This document shows, in pieces, positions 58,148-64,000 of a stretch of DNA of 64,000 bases. Position 1 is the stretch's first letter. Every line of letters starts with the position of its first letter. The translations under genes and the position numbers were made by a program. The stretch is from Pseudescherichia sp032055545 (GTDB taxonomy: Bacteria > Pseudomonadota > Gammaproteobacteria > Enterobacterales > Enterobacteriaceae): the NCBI GenBank assembly GCA_032055545.1, contig DAMBQR010000014.1, positions 1 to 64,000 of the forward strand. The letters run 5' to 3'. A model generated the notes under the pieces. That model had not been told where the DNA came from and ran no database searches. It saw nothing but the letters and a program-made list of their open reading frames with translations.

Positions 58148-61030
58148 ATGCCCAGCAGCACCTTGTTCAAAGCGTTACTCTTATTTGTCGCCCTTTGGGC
58201 ACCGTTAAGTCAGGCAGACACCGGTTGGCAGCCCGTTCAGGAAACCATTCGTAAAAGCGATAAGGATACCCGTCAGTATCAGGCTGTTCGCCTCGATAAC
58301 GGCATGGTGGTCCTGCTGGTTAACGATCCTCAGGCGGTGAAATCCCTCTCCGCGCTGGTGGTGCCGGTTGGCTCACTGCAGGATCCCGACGCGCATCCCG
58401 GTCTGGCACACTACCTTGAGCATATGACCCTGATGGGGTCTACGCACTACCCCCAGCCGGATAGCCTTGCTGAATTTTTAAAGCTGCACGGCGGTAGCCA
58501 CAACGCCAGCACCGCGCCCTACCGTACCGCCTTCTATCTGGAAGTCGAGAACGACGCGCTGGAGGGGGCTGTGGATCGTCTTGCGGACGCTATCGCCTCG
58601 CCGCTGCTTGATAAAAAGTATGCCGAGCGCGAGCGTAATGCGGTTAACGCCGAGCTAACCCTGGCCCGCTCCCGGGACGGGATGCGCATGGCGCAGGTGA
58701 GCGCGGAGACCATCAATCCGGCACATCCGGCTTCGCGCTTCTCCGGCGGTAACCTGGAGACTCTGAGCGACAAACCTGGCAGCCCGGTACAGGAGGCGCT
58801 GCTGGCCTTCCGCGATAAATACTACTCGGCGAACCTGATGAAGGCGGTGGTCTACAGCAATCGTCCGCTGCCGGAGCTGGCCGCCATCGCCGCGAAAACC
58901 TTTGGTCGCGTGCCGAACAAAGCGCTGGCCCTGCCGCAAATTGACGTGCCGGTGGTGACCGACGCGCAGAAGGGGCTGATCCTCCACTATGTGCCAGTAA
59001 TGCCGCGCAAGGTGGTGCGGGTTGAGTTCCGCATCGATAACAATACGCCGCAGTTCCGCAGCAAAACCGACGAGCTGATCACCTACCTGATTGGCAATCG
59101 CAGCCCGGGCACGCTCTCAGACTGGCTGCAGCAGCAGGGGCTGGCAGAGGGGATCCGCGCCGACTCCGATCCCGTCGTTAATGGCAACAGCGGCGTGCTG
59201 GCGATCTCCGCGACCCTGACCGACAAAGGGCTGGCGCACCGTGACGAAGTCGTTGCGGCCATTTTTAGCTACCTCCAGCTGCTGCGTGAGAAGGGCGTGG
59301 ACAAGCGCTACTTTGACGAGCTGTCCCACGTGCTGGATCTCGATTTCCGTTATCCCTCCATCACCCGGGATATGGACTACGTCGAGTGGCTGGCAGATAC
59401 CATGATCCGCGTGCCGGTTGAGCACATCCTCGACGCCGTAAACATTGCTGACCAGTTTGATGCCGAGGCCGTTAAGGCGCGGCTGGCGATGATGACGCCG
59501 CAGAACGCCCGCGTCTGGTACATCAGCCCGCAGGAGCCGCACAATAAAACCGCCTATTTTGTCGATGCGCCATATCAGGTCGATAAGATTAGCGACCAGA
59601 CCTTCGCCGACTGGCAGCAAAAATCCAACGCCATCGCGCTGAAGCTGCCGGAGCTGAATCCCTATATTCCGGATGATTTCACGCTGCAAAAGCCAGCGAA
59701 AAAATACCTTCATCCCGAGCTGATTGTGGATGAACCAACCCTGCGCGTAGTCTATATGCCGAGCCGCTACTTTACCCGCGAGCCGAAGGCAGACGTCAGC
59801 GTGGTGCTGCGCAATCCGCTGGCGATGGACAGCGCCAAAAACCAGGTGATGTTTGCGCTGAACGACTACCTTGCAGGGATCGCCCTGGATCAGCTGAGCA
59901 ATCAGGCCTCCGTCGGGGGGATTGGTTTCTCCTCCAACGCCAACAACGGTCTGATGCTTAACGCCAACGGCTATACCCAGCATCTGCCGCAGCTCTTCAG
60001 TGACCTACTGGCGGGCTACTTCAGCTATACGGCAACCGAGGACCAGCTGGCGCAGGCGAAGTCCTGGTATGCGCAGATGATGGACTCGGCAGAGAAGGGC
60101 AAAGCCTATGAGCAGGCGATTATGCCGACGCAGATGCTCTCTCAGGTCCCCTACTTCCAGCGTGAAGAGCGACGGGCGCTGCTGCCTGAGATCACCCTGA
60201 AAGATGTCATGGCCTACCGCGACCGGCTGAAAAGCAACGCCCGTCCGGAGTTCTTAGTCGTTGGCAATATGAGCCAGACGCAGGCGAAAGATTTAGCCCA
60301 TAAAGTTCAGGATCAGCTTGCCGCGAAGGGAAATCAGTGGTGCCGCAACCGCGACGTGCTGGTGGATAAGAAGCAGGGAATTATTTTTGAAAAAGCGGGC
60401 AGCACCAGCGACTCAGCGCTGGCTGCCGTGTTTGTCCCGCCCGGCTATGACGAGTACAGCAGCTCGGCCTACAGCGCGATGCTGGGGCAAATTATCCAGC
60501 CGTGGTTCTACAACCAGCTGCGTACCGAAGAGCAGCTCGGCTATGCGGTGTTTGCCTTCCCGATGAGCGTTGGCCGCCAGTGGGGCCTGGGCTTCCTGTT
60601 ACAGAGCAGCGACAAGCAGCCGTCGGCGCTGTGGGCGCGCTACCAGGCCTTCTTCCCGACGGCAGAGGATCGGCTGCGGAAGATGAGCGCCGAGGAGTTC
60701 GCTCAGATCCAGCTGGCGGTCATAGCCCAGGTCACGCAGGCCCCGCAAACGCTGGGTGAAGAGGCGGCGCAGATCAGCAAAGATTTCGATCGGGGTAATA
60801 TGCGCTTTGATTCCCGTGATAAAGTTGTCGCTGAGATTAAACAGCTGACGCCGCAGAAGCTTGCCGATTTCTTCCACCAGGCGGTGGTCGATCCGCAGGG
60901 GATGGCGATCCTGTCCCAGGTCTCCGGCACACCGAGTGATAAATCCGGGTATGTACACCCTGAAGGCTGGAAGGTATGGGACAACGTCAGCGCACTGCAG
61001 CGCACGCTGCCCCTGATAAGTGAGAAATAA
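58148..61030 (+). CDS. ptrA: Protease III (pitrilysin)
   Basis: A 960-residue periplasmic zinc metalloprotease of the insulinase family (M16) that degrades small peptides. A signal peptide spans residues 1-23 (MPSSTLFKALLLFVALWAPL then SQA). The inverted zinc motif HxxEH is in LAHYLEHMTLMGSTHYP, with the third ligand in NAVNAELTLA, some 75 residues later. The C-terminal half is the inactive M16 domain pair (RTEEQLGYAVFAFPMSVGRQ). It lies between recC and recB without known functional link; its TAA overlaps the recB ATG by one base. Confidence 0.95.
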   Translation: MPSSTLFKALLLFVALWAPLSQADTGWQPVQETIRKSDKDTRQYQAVRLDNGMVVLLVNDPQAVKSLSALVVPVGSLQDPDAHPGLAHYLEHMTLMGSTHYPQPDSLAEFLKLHGGSHNASTAPYRTAFYLEVENDALEGAVDRLADAIASPLLDKKYAERERNAVNAELTLARSRDGMRMAQVSAETINPAHPASRFSGGNLETLSDKPGSPVQEALLAFRDKYYSANLMKAVVYSNRPLPELAAIAAKTFGRVPNKALALPQIDVPVVTDAQKGLILHYVPVMPRKVVRVEFRIDNNTPQFRSKTDELITYLIGNRSPGTLSDWLQQQGLAEGIRADSDPVVNGNSGVLAISATLTDKGLAHRDEVVAAIFSYLQLLREKGVDKRYFDELSHVLDLDFRYPSITRDMDYVEWLADTMIRVPVEHILDAVNIADQFDAEAVKARLAMMTPQNARVWYISPQEPHNKTAYFVDAPYQVDKISDQTFADWQQKSNAIALKLPELNPYIPDDFTLQKPAKKYLHPELIVDEPTLRVVYMPSRYFTREPKADVSVVLRNPLAMDSAKNQVMFALNDYLAGIALDQLSNQASVGGIGFSSNANNGLMLNANGYTQHLPQLFSDLLAGYFSYTATEDQLAQAKSWYAQMMDSAEKGKAYEQAIMPTQMLSQVPYFQREERRALLPEITLKDVMAYRDRLKSNARPEFLVVGNMSQTQAKDLAHKVQDQLAAKGNQWCRNRDVLVDKKQGIIFEKAGSTSDSALAAVFVPPGYDEYSSSAYSAMLGQIIQPWFYNQLRTEEQLGYAVFAFPMSVGRQWGLGFLLQSSDKQPSALWARYQAFFPTAEDRLRKMSAEEFAQIQLAVIAQVTQAPQTLGEEAAQISKDFDRGNMRFDSRDKVVAEIKQLTPQKLADFFHQAVVDPQGMAILSQVSGTPSDKSGYVHPEGWKVWDNVSALQRTLPLISEK

Positions 61031-64000
61031 TGACCAACCCCGCTGAGACTCTGGACCCCCTGCGCTTACCCTTACGCGGTGAGCGCCTGATTGAAGCCTC
61101 TGCGGGCACCGGAAAAACCTACACCATCGCCGCCCTCTACCTGCGCCTGCTGCTGGGGCTGGGCGGCGAAAGCGCCTTTGCACGGCCGCTTACCGTAGAA
61201 GAGCTGCTGGTGGTCACCTTTACCGAAGCCGCCACCGAAGAGCTACGCGGCCGTATCCGCAGCAACATTCACGAGCTGCGTATCGCCTGCCTGCGTGAAA
61301 GCAGCGACAATCCGCTCTATGCCCGCCTGCTTGATGATATTCCTGATAAGCAGCAGGCGGCGAGCTGGCTGATGCTGGCCGAGCGGCAGATGGACGAGGC
61401 CGCAGTCTTTACCATCCACGGCTTCTGCCAGCGCATGCTGAGCCTCAACGCCTTTGAGTCCGGGATGCTCTTTCAGCAGCAGCTGATTGAAGATGAGTCC
61501 CTGCTGCGCGCCCAGGCGTGCGCTGACTTCTGGCGTCGCCACTGCTACCCGCTGCCGCGCAATATCGCTGAGGTGATCCATGCCTCGTGGAAAGGGCCGC
61601 TGGAGCTGCTGAACGCGATTAATCGCTATCTGCAGGGGGAAGCGCCGGTGATCAAATCGCCGCCGCCTGCGGATGAAACTCTGGCCTCGCGCCATGCGAA
61701 AATCGTTGCCCGCATTGATGGCATCAAGCAGCAGTGGCGTGCGGCGGTTGCGGAGCTTGACGCCCTGATTGAAAACTCAGGCATCGACCGACGCAAGTTT
61801 AACCGGGGTAACCAGGGCAAGTGGATCGAGAAGATCAGCGCCTGGGCCGAGGAGGAGACCCGCAGCTACCAGCTGCCGGACGCGCTGGAGAAGTTCTCCC
61901 AGTCGTTCTTAACCTCGCGCACCAAGGCGGGCGGCGTCGTGCCGGAGCATCCGCTGTTTGTCGCCATCGAGAGCCTGCTGGCCGAGCCGCTTACCCTTAG
62001 CGACCTGGTGCTGACCACCGCCATGCGGGAGATCCGTGAGGCGGTGGCCCGGGAGAAACGCCGTCGCGGCGAGCTGGGCTTTGACGACATGCTGAGCCGC
62101 CTCGACCAGGCGCTAAACAGCGAGAACGGCGAGGCGCTTGCGACCGCGATCCGCCAGCGTTTCCCAGTCGCGATGATCGATGAGTTTCAGGATACCGATC
62201 CCCAGCAGTACCGTATCTTCCGCCGCATCTGGCGGCGGCAGCCGGATACCGCACTGCTGCTGATTGGCGATCCCAAACAGGCGATCTACGCCTTTCGCGG
62301 CGCGGACATCTTCACCTACATGAAAGCGCGTGGGGAAGTCAGCGCTCACTACACCCTCGATACCAACTGGCGTTCTGCTCCTGGCATGGTCAATAGCGTA
62401 AATACGCTGTTTAGCCAGATGGATAACGCCTTTATGTTCCGTGAGATCCCCTTCATGCCGGTGAAGGCGGCGGAAAGAAACCAGCCCCTGCGCTTTGAGC
62501 TGCACAGTGAAACCCAGCCCGCCATGAACCTGTGGCTGATGGAGGGCGAGGGTGTTGGCATCGGTGACTATCAGGCCTTTATGGCTCAGCTCTGCGCGGC
62601 GCAGATCCGCGACTGGCTGGTGGCGGGACAGCAGGGCAGCGCGCTGCTGCATGACGGCAAGCGTTCCCGGCCAGTGCAGGCCTCCGACATTACCGTACTG
62701 GTGCGTAGCCGCCACGAGGCGGCGCTGATCCGCGACGCCCTGACGCTGCTGAACATCCCCTCGGTCTACCTCTCCAACCGCGACAGCGTCTTTGAGACGC
62801 CGGAGGCGCAGGAGCTGCTGTGGCTTATCCAGGCGGTGCTGACCCCCGAGCGGGAGAGCACCCTGCGCAGTGCCCTGGCGACGGGGATGCTCGGCCTGAC
62901 CGCTCAGGATATTGAGCAGCTCAACAAGAACGAAGACGCCTGGGATCGGGTAGTTGAGGAGTTTGATGGCTACCGCCAGACGTGGCAAAAGCGCGGCGTA
63001 ATGCCGATGCTGCGCACCCTGATGGCCCAGCGCAATATTGCGGAGAACCTGCTGGCCACCTCCGGCGGCGAGCGGCGCCTGACCGATATTCTGCACATCA
63101 GCGAGCTGTTGCAGGAGGCGGGGGCACATGCCGAAAGCGAGCATGCTCTGGTGCGCTGGCTGGCGCAGCATATCGCCGAGCCGGACAGCAATGCCGCCAG
63201 CCAGCAGCTCAGGCTGGAGAGCGACAAACACCTGGTGCAGATCGTCACCATCCATAAAGCGAAAGGGCTGGAGTACCCGCTGGTTTGGCTGCCGTTTATT
63301 GCCAACTACCGGGCGCAGGACCAGGCCTTCTATCACGACCGTACCTCCTTTGAGGCGGTGCTGGATCTTAGCCAGGCCGACGAAAGCATTGAGCTGGCGG
63401 AGGCGGAGCGGCTGGCAGAGGATCTGCGCCTGCTCTACGTGGCGCTGACGCGCTCCGTCTGGCACTGTAGCCTCGGCATTGCTCCCCTGTTTCGCCGCCG
63501 GGGAGAGAAGTCCGGCGAGAGCGATTTTCACCACAGCGCGCTGGGCAGGCTGATCCAGCAGGGCGAGCCGCGCGACGCCGCAGGCTTGCGTCACTCTCTG
63601 GAGGCGCTGTGCGGGGATGATATCGTGCTGAGCATCCCCGGCACGCCGGACAATTCGCGCTGGGAGTATACGCTCTCCCTGCCGCCGTCGCTGCGCGCCC
63701 GGCACATCGACCGTCCCATTCTCGACGACTGGCGGGTGACCAGCTACTCTGGCCTGCAGCAGCGCGGACACGGTATCGCCCAGGATCTGCTTCCGCGGCT
63801 GGACGTTGATGCTGCCGGCGAGCGCCAGGCGGATGAGGTACCAGCCTTAACACCGCACGCCTTTCCGCGCGGGGCGTCGCCAGGCACCTTCTTACACGGC
63901 CTGTTTGAGGATATCGATTTCACCCAGCCGGTGACCGAAGAGTGGGTCAGCGAGCGCCTTCAGGCAGGCGGTTTTGACGAGCAGTGGCAGCCAGTGCTGC
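61030..64000 (+). CDS. recB: Exodeoxyribonuclease V subunit beta (RecB), 5' part
   Basis: The gene begins at the ATG at 61030 and stays open to the window edge, giving 990 residues of about 1180. The superfamily 1 helicase motifs are intact: Walker A in LIEASAGTGKTYTIAALYLR, motif Ia VVTFTEAATEELRGRI, motif II VAMIDEFQDTDPQQYRIF, motif III LIGDPKQAIYAFRGAD, and motifs V and VI in VTIHKAKGLEYPLVWLP and LYVALTRSVW. The C-terminal nuclease domain is mostly beyond the window. RecB is the 3'-5' motor and the nuclease of RecBCD. The start overlaps the ptrA stop by one base (TAATG). Confidence 0.94.
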   Translation, partial: MTNPAETLDPLRLPLRGERLIEASAGTGKTYTIAALYLRLLLGLGGESAFARPLTVEELLVVTFTEAATEELRGRIRSNIHELRIACLRESSDNPLYARLLDDIPDKQQAASWLMLAERQMDEAAVFTIHGFCQRMLSLNAFESGMLFQQQLIEDESLLRAQACADFWRRHCYPLPRNIAEVIHASWKGPLELLNAINRYLQGEAPVIKSPPPADETLASRHAKIVARIDGIKQQWRAAVAELDALIENSGIDRRKFNRGNQGKWIEKISAWAEEETRSYQLPDALEKFSQSFLTSRTKAGGVVPEHPLFVAIESLLAEPLTLSDLVLTTAMREIREAVAREKRRRGELGFDDMLSRLDQALNSENGEALATAIRQRFPVAMIDEFQDTDPQQYRIFRRIWRRQPDTALLLIGDPKQAIYAFRGADIFTYMKARGEVSAHYTLDTNWRSAPGMVNSVNTLFSQMDNAFMFREIPFMPVKAAERNQPLRFELHSETQPAMNLWLMEGEGVGIGDYQAFMAQLCAAQIRDWLVAGQQGSALLHDGKRSRPVQASDITVLVRSRHEAALIRDALTLLNIPSVYLSNRDSVFETPEAQELLWLIQAVLTPERESTLRSALATGMLGLTAQDIEQLNKNEDAWDRVVEEFDGYRQTWQKRGVMPMLRTLMAQRNIAENLLATSGGERRLTDILHISELLQEAGAHAESEHALVRWLAQHIAEPDSNAASQQLRLESDKHLVQIVTIHKAKGLEYPLVWLPFIANYRAQDQAFYHDRTSFEAVLDLSQADESIELAEAERLAEDLRLLYVALTRSVWHCSLGIAPLFRRRGEKSGESDFHHSALGRLIQQGEPRDAAGLRHSLEALCGDDIVLSIPGTPDNSRWEYTLSLPPSLRARHIDRPILDDWRVTSYSGLQQRGHGIAQDLLPRLDVDAAGERQADEVPALTPHAFPRGASPGTFLHGLFEDIDFTQPVTEEWVSERLQAGGFDEQWQPVL

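Noticed and set aside
62113..63771. 552-codon minus-strand frame inside recB
   Set aside because: recB is in frame on the plus strand with all helicase motifs. The opposite frame is a codon-bias shadow.
1..64000. CRISPR arrays, rRNA, tRNA genes, insertion sequences, prophage or integrase
   Set aside because: No regularly spaced repeats, no transposase or integrase frames, and no tRNA-like cloverleaf that I could recognise were found.

Overview
The window is a stretch of enterobacterial chromosome. The right-hand half (about 35.5-64 kb) keeps the Escherichia/Enterobacter backbone order: ygeA-lysR-lysA-galR-omrA-aas-lplT-tas-ygdR-ygdQ-mutH-rppH-ptsP-lgt-thyA-ppdA-ppdB-ygdB-ppdC-recC-ptrA-recB. 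Proteins there are collinear with, and as long as, those of E. coli. A complete zeaxanthin-diglucoside cluster (crtE-idi-crtX-crtY-crtI-crtB with convergent crtZ) indicates a yellow-pigmented member of the family, of the Cronobacter/Franconibacter/Pseudescherichia/Pantoea kind. The genus cannot be fixed from this window alone.

Layout. 1-3.8 kb: an accessory, visibly decaying island related to type VI secretion. It holds a three-frame gene remnant, an HNH nuclease next to a membrane-anchored protein of unknown function, an intact Ntox44-type toxin, a frameshifted probable immunity gene and a frameshifted hcp. 3.8-11.5 kb: a GNAT acetyltransferase, the PQQ glucose dehydrogenase gcd, and a poorly characterised group (aldo/keto reductase, an SDR lacking its catalytic lysine, a membrane fatty-acid desaturase overlapping a PhnD-like protein without signal peptide, and a normal SDR). 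11.6-18.9 kb: the carotenoid cluster. 19-24.1 kb: a fused cystathionine beta-synthase/gamma-lyase divergent from a second MetNIQ-type methionine importer, a reverse-transsulfuration module. 24.4-35.4 kb: an oligogalacturonide locus (kdgM porin, ogl lyase, kduI, kduD, togMNAB importer, kdgF) with araE embedded in it. 35.5-64 kb: backbone, including one OmrA-type small RNA (E. coli has two), a DARS2-type DnaA-reactivating region between mutH and rppH, and a tandem duplication of a small coiled-coil/membrane protein gene.

How it works together. In the pectin locus, KdgM passes oligogalacturonides through the outer membrane and TogMNAB imports them. Ogl cleaves them to unsaturated uronate, and KdgF, KduI and KduD carry the product to 2-keto-3-deoxygluconate. 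Sites resembling KdgR operators stand before every transcription unit of this locus, and a near-identical one lies in the promoter of gcd. The crt genes are translationally coupled from idi to crtB and make beta-carotene, which CrtZ and CrtX turn into zeaxanthin glucosides. The right end carries the ppdA-ppdC pseudopilin genes and the recC-ptrA-recB region; recB runs off the end of the window.
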